Positions 55,490-64,000 of a stretch of 64,000 bases of DNA are shown piece by piece (the first letter of the stretch is position 1; each line of letters starts with the position of its first letter). A model generated the notes under the pieces. That model was not told the origin of the DNA. It made no database searches and was given only the letters and a program-made list of their open reading frames with translations. The translations under genes and the position numbers were made by a program. Origin of the DNA: Siphonodentalium dalli (lineage: Eukaryota; Mollusca; Scaphopoda; Gadilida; Siphonodentaliidae); assembly GCA_032622095.1 (NCBI GenBank), contig CP136066.1, positions 107,715,319-107,779,318 on the forward strand. The letters run 5' to 3'.

Positions 55490-55535
55490 TATGATGATTG
55501 AGTTATCATTAAACCTCAAATCCTTATATTGGTTA

Positions 55536-55664
55536 CAGTAATGCCCAAAGTAATTGACCCTTTAACCACAGCATAATTATGGGTAATTTTTCAGGATTTA
55601 GAATCATGAAAAAATACACACAATTTTGCTGTGGTTAAGTGATGAATTACTTTGGACATTACTG
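55536..55664. mobile_element. Palindromic Tc1/mariner-type MITE, unit 3
   Basis: 129 bp with TA on both sides; the left end carries GACCCTTT for GACCACTT. Copied 609 bp to the right at 56145-56273. Units 1-3 with their spacers form a tandem of about 171-175 bp. Confidence 0.82.
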
Positions 55665-56739
55665 TATGTAGATGGAGTTAAACCTCACATCAGTGTGTTG
55701 GGGATTTGGACCTTGACTTGGGACCTTTGGTGCTTAACGCAACAAATGCGCGTACACCTTATACACAAATTTTTTATGTAACCAGAGTTTTTCTTGGATA
55801 AGATGAGTTTGAAGCCTGCTTAAATTTCAAAATGTTGTCAGTTTTGTATTGTCTGCAGCGGATCTCTCCTGAAAATTTACCAATAATTTTGCTGTGGTCA
55901 AGTGGTCAATTACTTTGGACATTACTGTATGAGGATTGAGTTATCATTAAACCTCAAATCCTTATATTGGTTACAGTAATGCCCAAAGTAATTGACCACT
56001 TAACCACAGCAGAATTATGTATTTTTTCAGCATTTACAATCCTCAAATTACCCATTATTCTGCTGTGGTTAAGTGGTCAATTGCTTTGAACATTACTGTA
56101 TGATGATTGAGTTATCATTAAACCTCAAATCCTAATATTGGTTACAGTAATGCCCAAAGTAATTGACCCTTTAACCACAGCATAATTATGGGTAATTTTT
56201 CAGGATTTAGAATCATGAAAAAATACACACAATTTTGCTGTGGTTAAGTGATGAATTACTTTGGACATTACTGTATGTAGATGGAGTTAAACCTCACATC
56301 AGTGTGTTGGGGATTTGGACCTTGACTTGGGACCTTTGGTTTTTAACGCAACAAATGCGCGTACACCTTATACACAAATTTTTTATGTAACCAGAGTTTT
56401 TCTTGGATAAGATGAGTTTGAAGCCTGCTTACATTTCAAAATGTTGTCAGTTTTGTATTGTCTGCAGCGGATCTCGACGCGTTGAAGCAAAAGTTACAAA
56501 AGATAAAATGTGTATGTGACGAGACTATAATACAAATGAAAAAATAAATTGAGGGAGGGGTGGGCGATACAGGGAACTAAGGGTTGAACCGATATAAATT
56601 TGTAGAGCAATAACGACCAATGTTGACATATCATGCATATCAACTCTACTGTTGCAACAAGGCTATAAAATAGGGGGTGTCAGAATCTTAGTCATCTCTA
56701 TATAGTGCCAGAATAGTCATTTATGGAGTTCTATAAGAT

Positions 56740-57665
56740 GTTGGGTTGGTTATATGGACTCGGAGAAAAAAGGGGTTTGTACCGATGAAGTTGATGAACT
56801 GACATAAATTAGTGGATCGATGTTGCCATGTAATGCATCGTGATCGACTGTACTAAAGCAGCAATTATATAAAATTGGGGGGGGGGGGTCTGAAATTATC
56901 TCTATAGTTGGCACCAGGATTATATAGAAAGGAATAGCAATTGATATACATATACGGCATACTATAGTAATACCATAGACATATAAGTACAAGTATCACG
57001 AGATAAAATATTACGTAACATGACTATATACCGATGAAAGAAATAAATAAATTGGACCGGGATTAGAGGTTGGGTTGGTTATATGTGGATAATTGGATAT
57101 GGAATTCATACCGATGAAACGATACAAATTAGTGGAGCGATAAAGACCAATGTTGACACTTAGTCAGGCTACGCGGGGGAAATAGGGGTTGATACGATAG
57201 ACCGAAATAAATTTGTCGAGTGATAATGACCAATGTTGATGTATAAAGTAACGCGACTGTACTGTCACACAATTATCAGGTAGAGGGGGGGGGTCTGAAA
57301 TTATCTCTATAGTTGGCACCAGGATTATATAGAAAGGAATAGCAATTGATATACATATACGGCATACTATAGTAATACCATAGACATATAAGTACAAGTA
57401 TCACGAGATAAAATATTACGTAACATGACTATATACCGATGAAAGATATAAATAAATTGGACCGGGATTAGAGGTTGGGTTGGTTATATGAAACGATGAA
57501 ACGATACAAATTAGTGGAGCGATAAAGACCAATGTTGACACTTAGTCAGGCTACGCGGGGGAAATAGGGGTTGATACGATAGACCGAAATAAATTTGTCG
57601 AGTGATAATGACCAATGTTGACATATAAAGTAACGCGACTGTACTGTCACACAATTATCAGGTAG
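56740..57665. repeat. Tandem repeat, unit about 382-405 bp
   Basis: The block TCTGAAATTATCTCTATAGT followed by TGGCACCAGGATTATATAGA starts at 56889 and 57294. The block GATACAAATTAGTGGAGCG starts at 57121 and 57503, the second copy having a 23-bp deletion. A worn first unit lies at about 56740-56880. Minus frames of 77-80 codons share a 35-codon start because they lie on this duplication. Confidence 0.88.
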
Positions 57666-58193
57666 AACCGGTCAAATATGACAGGGTACAACACGTAATT
57701 ATTTCCTAGATCGAAGAAATGATTTTTTTTTTTTGATGATAAAATTTAACATGGGTTTGGTTGCCATTAAAATCAATTTATGTCTATAAAACTGTCATTT
57801 TTCAAAATTTAGAGCTGAAACTTGGTGTGTGTGTGTATAATACTACTATATTCTTAAAATGACAGAGTTCAGCGCGTAATTATGTTTTAGATGGAAGAAA
57901 TTGAATTTGTTTTCGATAACAAATTTACAGCGTGTACGGCCTACGGGTCATTGAGTATGCTCAATTTTTGTAAACAAACTTTTGTCAATAGCCGTTTTGG
58001 TCAAACTAAACCTTCTTCGACCGGGACAGCAGATCCGAATAGTAGCTAAGATGTATTTAGATAGAATTATCAAAAGAATATGACCGATCAGGGTATATTT
58101 TAACAGAATAGAGTGGAGAAATCTTGGTGATAATTCCAGAAAATAAAGATGTAGGAGAATCACAATTAAACTTCCCACAATGCACTTCACTAA
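57666..58193. repeat. Worn direct repeat, no gene
   Basis: GACAGGGTACAACACGTAATTA at about 57679 and GACAGAGTTCAGCGCGTAATTA at about 57861 head similar segments of about 90 bp. A 90-codon minus frame at 57948-58220 is unsupported. Confidence 0.5.
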
Positions 58194-59205
58194 ACCAGGG
58201 GTTCTCAATGGGTTACACATTATTTTCAGTCTATCAGATTATTTATATTTTCAACAACAAGTGACTTTAAGTTTACAATTTCAGCCTGTCCTGACTCTAT
58301 CGATACGATTTAACACATTTTCAAAAACGTATTATACACCGGTGGCGTTAACTTTACAATTTAAGCATCTACGTGATTCTATCGGTACGACTGAGTAAGG
58401 TACAAACAAGAATACATCAGGGGCTCCCAATGGGTTATATATTATTCGAGCTGACACTCAGAACAGCATCCGAAGCCGGAAATTTGGAAATTCGCCATTT
58501 TTCTTCAAACAATTTTATTCTTTACAAAATACAAATTATCGGGTTAACATAAAACCATTCAAAAATTGAAACAAACTTAAATAATAAATAAATTAAACCA
58601 TAAACTCTTACCATAATTACAGAAAATAAAAGATGGCCGTTACTACAAAAAAAACAGACATGCGCACTCCAATTAAAATTACCCATAATTCAGTTCACTA
58701 CACCGGGGGCTCCCAACAGGTTATACAATATTTTCAGGCTATCAGATTATTTATATTTTCGACTTTAAGTTTACAATTTGAGCCTGTCCTCACTCTATCG
58801 ATACGATTTATCATAAACATATTATACACCAGTGGCGTTAACTTTACAACTTCGGCATCTACGTGATTATATCGGTACGATTCAGTAAGGTACAAACAAT
58901 CTCCATAAAATACCCACAATTCAGTTCACTACATGCAGGGGCTCCCAATAGGTTATTCCCATTTATTATGGGCTCCCAATAGGTTATACAATATTTTCAG
59001 GCTATCAGATTATTTATATTTTCAACAACATATTATTACACCAGTGACTTTAAGTTTACAATTTGAGCCTGTCCTGACTCTATCGATAGGATTTATCATA
59101 TTTTCATAAACGTATTATACACCGCTGACGTTAACTTTACAATTTCGGCATCTACGTGATTATATCGGTACGATTGAGTAAGGTACAAACAATCTCCAAG
59201 AATAC
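58194..59205. repeat. Tandem repeat, unit about 220-270 bp, three units plus fragments
   Basis: Units start near 58194, 58700 and 58970 with GGGGCTCCCAATAGGTTATA-type heads. They share TATCAGATTATTTATATTTT, TTTAAGTTTACAATTTGAGC, CTGTCCTGACTCTATCGATA, TTATACACCAGTGGCGTTAA and TCTACGTGATTATATCGGTA. Head-only fragments lie near 58420 and 58930. Confidence 0.85.
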
Positions 59206-59906
59206 ATTCGCCCTGTACTCCATGCGATATAAAAAAACCAAATGCTAGAAACACCACACTAGGTGGCGTAATAATGTGTGGGTACCCGTTTCAAGGTGAA
59301 GAAGACATAAGAATCACACAACACGCAGTACCCGTCTCTAAAAGAGGTATGATTTAAGGTATAACCCACGGATTCGTAAAACACACCAATTTGCATATAT
59401 TTAGTGAAAACTAATATTCGAACTTTTAAGTTGATACTTTTATCGGACAAGCATTATTATGTCCTTTTTACATCGAAACATCTCGGTGATTCAATATGTT
59501 CATGTTGCCATTATGGTGCAAGATTGAAAGAGTGGATCCCTTGAGGTTGGTTGGTTATAAATGTTTGCTGGTGGACAACGTAATGCATACGTTTGTCGCG
59601 AATATTGAATATGCCACATTGCAGAAGGCCATAACATACCTTATGACTTATTGGTTTACATTGCATGGATCGATACTGACGATTTTACCACCAAAATGAT
59701 CGTAAATAAACGCTGATTATCAAACGCTTAACGGCTTGACTATCGTTCATGGAACAGAAATCATATATGACGATAAGTAGTTACTGAAAATATACATAAT
59801 CGGGGAAAATAGCACTCGTGAATCAGTGCAACATCTTGCGTGTGGATGGCGAGGATTTTATCCTGTGGTATAATCGGATAACAAAACAGTTGTTGCCCTT
59901 TTTCTC
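59206..59906. other. No gene seen
   Basis: Unique sequence. GGGTACCCGTTTCAAGGT at 59280 also occurs at 5924 in the Helitron-like element. Confidence 0.45.
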
Positions 59907-60006
59907 GGGAGACATCGAGATTTGTCACCCGCTCGATAACGGAATATCTCTGCGCTCCTCGGGAGACATTCCGTTCTCGAGCGGGTGACAAATCTCAATG
60001 TCTCCC
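59907..60006. repeat. 100-bp palindrome upstream of the BEL relic
   Basis: Arms of 39 bp (59907-59945 and 59968-60006) match at 37 of 39 positions, with GAGATTTGTCACCCGCTCGA in the left arm. A second short palindrome (GCGACAACTGTACATTGTCGCC) follows at about 60016-60037. Confidence 0.88.
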
Positions 60007-60093
60007 TCGACAGCGGGCGACAACTGTACATTGTCGCCAGGCACGTGACAGGACATGGGCCAATCAGAAGGGTCGAAAATAGGGAGGAGGGTA

Positions 60094-61470
60094 ACAATGA
60101 ATCTTGCACATCCGCTAAATTACCCATGTGAGAATTTTGAAGTGTCGCTGTTAATAGGATGCGATAGTTACTATGCATTTGTGAATGGCGAGATTGTCAC
60201 ATCAAAATCTGGGACAGTTGCAGTGAGTTCTAGGCTTGGATATTTATTGTGTGGTACATCGACCAACAATCATGATTCCGATTTGTCAATGCTTCATGTT
60301 TTGACAGAACCTGACGATGTGGAGCTCAAACGGTTTTGGACCTTGGAAACAATCGGGATCGATTCAAAGCAAAGTGAGAACACTGATAATTTTGTCGCTT
60401 CTTATTGTGAACAGTCTATCGAGTTCAGGGATGGTAGATATGAAGCAAAACTTCCATGGCTAGACCATTACGAAGAACTACCATCGAATATCGAAATTGT
60501 GAGTAATCGGACTCGTGCAAACATTCGGCGTTTGGCGAAAAAACCTGTATTGTCAAGAAATATGCTGACATAATTGAAACTCAACTCGAACACGATTTCA
60601 TTGAAAACGTCGAAATAACAGACAGTTCGTCTCAGAGGATTCACTATATTTCACACCATGCGATTCTAAAAGACTCTGCTACAACCCCTATCCGCATAGT
60701 GTTCGATTGCAGTTGCAGTGAAGGAGATCTACCGTCTCTCAATTCTTGTTTGGAAGCAGGACCCCCACTGATAAATGACATAGCTGAAATTTTGATGAGA
60801 TTCAGACTGAACAAGTACGGTATCACTACTGATATTGAAAACGCGTTCTTATATGTTGGCCTCAACGAAAGTGATCGTGATGTCATCAGATTTTTTTGGG
60901 TCAGCGATCCAAATGATCCCGACAGTCCGTTTGAGGTGTACCGTTTTAAACGAGTTTTGTTCGGGGCAACTTGTTCTCCGTTCATTTTGAACTGTACAAT
61001 TCTTCACCACTTGAACAGTGTCAAGTCTACCATTACAGCAGAGATAATGAAGCAGAACATTTAAGTTGATAATATCATGGTGAGTTTGAGCGACGAACAG
61101 TCAGCACTCAAATTTTATGAGGAAGCCCGTGGCATGATGAAAGATGCCAACTTCAACATTCGCAGCTGGTCTTCTAACTGTGTGAAATTACGATATGTGG
61201 CAGCCGACAATGGTGTTATTGAGCAAACCGAGTGTGTGAATGTTCTGGGTGTTGAGTGGAACACTGTTGCAGATTCTTTGGGTTTGACATAAAATATGTG
61301 CTACCAAATGATAAATCGGTAATAGCAAAGCGAATCATTCTACAGCAAGTGTCTCGTGTGTTCGATCCACTTGGAATCCTGTGTCAAGTAGTCATCCGCG
61401 CACGAATACTAATACAGGATTTGTGGAAAGAATCCATTGACTGGGAGTCCACGGGTACGCCAGCTAGTCA
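60094..61470 (+). pseudogene. BEL/Pao pol relic: protease end and reverse transcriptase
   Basis: BEL/Pao Pol contains protease, reverse transcriptase, RNase H and integrase. Here the first part matches the end of the retropepsin-like domain (SLLIGCDSYYAFVNGEIV, SGTVAVSSRLGYLLCG); its active-site half is missing. The linker FWTLETIGI and the reverse transcriptase follow (ISHHAIL, IRIVFDCS, TDIENAFLYV, RFKRVLFGATCSPFIL). The metal-binding box is preceded by a TAA stop where the family has tyrosine (about 61062). Frame changes lie near 60573, 61065 and 61280. The thumb start VSRVFDPLGILCQVVIRARI is present to about 61430. RNase H is absent because the sequence jumps directly to integrase. Confidence 0.85.
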
Positions 61471-62157
61471 GACCACGTCTTAGGAACTGTGTAATTTGTC
61501 GGAGACTCACATGCAGACCATATCGCTTACCGAACCCACCACCGTTACCAGAAAGTCGCGTTTCAGACGTTCCACTTTTCTATTTCACTGGCGTATATTT
61601 TTGTGGTCCACTCAATGTTACCAGTGAAAATAGTTCGGAAAAAGTATATGTGTGCTTATTCACATGTGGAGTGACACGAGCCATTCATTTGGAACTCATG
61701 AAGGACTTGAGCACTGATTCATTATTGGCAGCTTTGCGTAGATTTGCTAGTAGGAGATCCCTACCCAAAAAAATGATCTCAGACAATGCAAGCACATTTC
61801 TATCAGCGAATACAATTATACGTGACTTGTTTCAATCCAGTTCTGTCCAGGACACACTGGCAAACAAGGGACTCGAGTGGCAGTTTATAAACAAACGCGC
61901 ACCATGGCAGGGTTATTTCTATGAACGTTTAATAGGAATCACTAAGCTGTCTCTAACGGAGGTGCTGTATCGTTCTAGGGTAGACTTTGAGGAATTGCGA
62001 ACAAAACTCACTGAAGTAGAAGCAACAATAAATAACCGACCATTGACATACATTTCAGACGACATTCGTGACAATGAACCCTTGACATCATCCCAATTGT
62101 TGAATGGACATACATATGTCTCTACACTACCACACCCATCTGTTATCGACGGCCAGT
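61471..62157 (+). pseudogene. BEL/Pao integrase relic with altered catalytic residue
   Basis: The open frame carries the BEL/Pao integrase core: a remnant of the zinc region (CVICRRLTCRPYRLPNPPPL), then VPLFYFTGVYFCGPL, LFTCGVTRAIHLELMKDLST, LPKKMISDNASTF and RAPWQGYFYERLIG. Of the DDE triad, the first Asp (family G-V-D-F) is Tyr here, while the second Asp (ISDN) and Glu (YERL) remain, so it could not catalyse strand transfer. Similarity ends at about 62157, within the C-terminal part, where a different repeat begins. The upstream junction (about 61440-61475) fuses reverse transcriptase to integrase, which means roughly a kilobase of pol was deleted. Confidence 0.85.
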
Positions 62158-62320
62158 TAAGCCGGGCGCACACGTCGCATCAATGTTGTGCAACAATGTT
62201 GTATGGGTCATACAACATTGTTGTAAGTGCCCGCACACGCTACAACGAAATGACACAACAAATGTTGTACAACAATGTTGTGACTCACCGCAAACGGCGA
62301 ATTTGTTGTACAAGTCATGT
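62158..62320. repeat. AACATTGTTG-rich palindromic repeat interrupting the integrase
   Basis: Starts CCGGGCGCACACGTCGCATC. It contains the hairpin CAACAATGTTGTATG-GGT-CATACAACATTGTTG and a second block GTGCCCGCACACGCTACAAC. The same AACATTGTTGTGCAAC words appear at 63837-63925. It resembles the end of a DNA transposon of the Harbinger/ISL2EU kind, but I cannot see both ends. The integrase frame reads on through it only by chance. Confidence 0.5.
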
Positions 62321-62561
62321 GATAAAACGTCATCAAATCACGTGTTTGCTGCATACTAATTTCAGCTCTGGGTTTTTCCCAAAGTTTATCGATGCGGAAA
62401 GCATGCATCAGGCTAGATCATGCCATGAATCTATACTCTCGGCCTGGCTAACGCCCGTGCGTAGAGCCAGAGTAGAGATTCGTAGAATGATCAAGCCACA
62501 GGCGCTATATTATATATTCTGAACCGATTTTGACAAATTTAGTACCCTTTTTATATGTTAT

Positions 62562-62687
62562 ATGGAGTTATCATTAAACCTCCATGCCATAATTTGGTTA
62601 TCTGTCTGTGTTATTGGGGATGGGATATCAGGAGTTATTATTATACCTCCTTTATTAAATTATATGGAGTTATCAGTAAAACTCCAT
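62562..62687. repeat. Three small stem-loops of the 55 kb type
   Basis: ATGGAG/CTCCAT (62562-62585), AGGAG/CTCCT (62630-62651) and ATGGAGT/ACTCCAT (62664-62687) enclose loops TTATCATTAAAC, TTATTATTATAC and TATCAGTAAA. The flank GGACCTTGATTTCTAACCTTTG at 62815 parallels 55708-55730, so this is a distant copy of the 55-56 kb unit without its MITEs. Confidence 0.55.
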
Positions 62688-64000
62688 GGTGTGTGAGGGC
62701 ATAACATGGACCTTGTTTTTTGTTTTATTCGGACAGAGTTCCTCTTACAAGTGTTTATGAATAAATCTCATGTCCTTTCAGTATTGGGAATATTGGAAGG
62801 AGCGTGTAGTCGTGGACCTTGATTTCTAACCTTTGTTCATATTAACTTTTTCGAAATCGGTGCAGGCTTCGACCAATGATACATGACCGAGTGGCACAGG
62901 TTATTAGGTTCAAAATATGATTTGATAGTATTTACCCGCCGCTTGAGCGATAGCCAACTTCTGGGTTAAATAATGCATGACTTCCACACAGAGAATACCA
63001 CTCCAGAACCCCCAACCGATAGTACCAAAACCACGGAACCGGGCGTGGTGCAATATGGACGCGAGTCAGAGACAGGGCATATTATATTGATCGACAATAG
63101 CCCAATCGGCAATAATCGACTGATGGATCTTTCACATCCATAACGGTTGCATAACAGAGGTTTCGCCCTCTAAAATATTTGTTATGTATCAATTGGTATA
63201 ATTTAACTATAAATTTTCACTGTAAACATCCATCAATTCTAGGTGTAAATAGGAACCGACACATAATTTATTGTCAAGTTGGGCTATTATATATCATTCG
63301 CCGAATCGGTGCAGCCACTGCAGGTGGTTCAATCAGATTCAGTCAATTTTAATTTTCAGACCTGTACAGGCTGTAGACAGTGTAGTTTGTACAAATTACA
63401 ATATTGTCAAGACATGGGAAGTGGAACACCATTGGATAGAAAATGTATACACCAAGACCTACATTATACAGTACGGTACTGGAAAACTGAACTGAAGTCT
63501 GAACCTGTGACTGAGTGAGTGTGAACAGGAGAATGTAATGTTCACAAATTCAAGAGGCTGGTAAATAAAATCATATCACATTTCGAACCCATGAACCACT
63601 CCGCTCGGTCATACTGTATCATTTCTCAATGTCAGCGCCTATTTTGGTTGAAAGCATGCTTCAGCTTTCATGTTAGTTCAGAATATAGACGGAAATAAAT
63701 ATCGAGGTGGAAGTCGCCATGTTTGTTTTCACCTTGAGTCATGTCATTTGACGCTGTACGTCATAGACTAAAAATAGAACGCTGCCCATCCATTGGCTAC
63801 AACACACAACAAAATCTAAATAATTTGATCGTTCGCAACATTGTTGTGCAACAGAATTTTGTTGCCTCCAACAAAAAACGGGGAACATCACACGTCATAA
63901 CAATGTTGCACAACTTTTAAATTATCCCGAGTTCTCTCTGAACGCCAGTGACCTGAAATGACGAGTAAATATCCGCGCGACACTGTCTTGTTGACCAATA
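62688..64000. other. No gene seen
   Basis: Unique sequence, except AACATTGTTGTGCAACAGAA and ATAACAATGTTGCACAAC at 63837-63918, which echo the 62158 repeat and may be the far end of an element running beyond the window. Frames of 74-79 codons at 63271-63518 have no recognisable family. Confidence 0.45.

Larger units (their letters stand above)
55149..55691. repeat. Recurring small stem-loop between MITE units
   Basis: Each spacer has a 24-29 nt stem-loop with loop near TTATCATTAAAC: GGATGGAG/CTCACATCC (55149-55177), GGATTGAG/CTCAAATCC (55324-55352), GATTGAG/CTCAAATC (55496-55523) and GATGGAG/CTCACATC (55671-55691, short loop). The fifth base pair is G:C in some and T:A in others. Related hairpins lie at 62562-62687. 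Confidence 0.6.
55259..56476. repeat. Near-identical 609-bp tandem duplication
   Basis: 55259-55867 repeats as 55868-56476 with only a few differences seen (CCTTATATTGG/CCTAATATTGG, GGTGCTTAACG/GGTTTTTAACG, GCTTAAATTTC/GCTTACATTTC). The left breakpoint falls in the apex of palindromic MITE unit 1; the junction reads GATCTCTCCTGAAAAT. No gene inside. Confidence 0.92.

Noticed and set aside
56750-57397. Two minus frames with identical 35-residue starts
   Set aside because: The identity comes from the 405-bp tandem duplication, and the frames diverge at the repeat edge.
62880-62925. TGACCGAGTGG followed by GGTTCAAAA as tRNA-like A and B boxes
   Set aside because: The boxes are too close together, each has mismatches, and no cloverleaf forms.
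63590-63640. Reversed GGGTTCGAAAT as a B box of a tRNA or SINE
   Set aside because: The A-box-like word is only about ten bases away and no acceptor stem is seen.

Overview
This window is eukaryotic, compositionally AT-rich and almost gene-free. It reads as transposon-dense intergenic DNA of an animal genome. The repertoire (a Tx1/L1-type LINE, fragments of another LINE group, BEL/Pao gag and pol relics, non-autonomous Helitrons, hAT-, Tc1/mariner- and TTAA-type MITEs, and relics of two transposon-associated protein families) fits an aquatic invertebrate such as a mollusc, amphioxus or cnidarian. I cannot name the lineage. I see no bacterial operon, ribosome-binding site, tRNA, rRNA or CRISPR array.

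Layout. 1-14.8 kb: a Helitron end with an expanded minisatellite, palindromic TTAA-flanked MITEs, a 2 kb foldback element (6479-8530) and a short LINE reverse transcriptase relic. 14.86-20.98 kb: one LINE insertion on the minus strand, bounded by a perfect 15-bp target-site duplication, with a poly(A) tail, an intact ORF1, a decayed ORF2 and a Tc1/mariner-type MITE nested between them. 21-29.5 kb: minisatellites, long poly-G/C tracts, two abutting TTAA MITEs, and the only plausible host reading frame, a single-pass membrane protein at 25967-26557. 29.5-42 kb: a cluster of long near-perfect palindromes, a decayed copy of an uncharacterised transposon-associated gene family (34.2-35.7 kb), a YqaJ-like nuclease fragment, and a BEL/Pao gag relic. 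42-54.2 kb: head-to-tail Helitron tandems, a hAT-type MITE with a clear 8-bp target duplication, two near-identical 0.3 kb repeats, and LINE fragments in opposite orientation. 55-59.2 kb: nested tandem arrays, including a near-identical 609-bp duplication and a recurring stem-loop whose arms change in a compensating way. 60-62.2 kb: a BEL/Pao pol relic (protease end, reverse transcriptase, integrase), internally deleted and catalytically broken, interrupted by another repeat.

How the parts relate. Nothing here forms a host pathway. The interactions are between mobile elements: a MITE inside a LINE, a MITE inserted beside its sibling in a shared TTAA, Helitrons joined end to end, and tandem duplications starting inside palindromic MITEs. 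Only ORF1 of the LINE and the membrane protein are uninterrupted frames I would carry forward as possibly coding.
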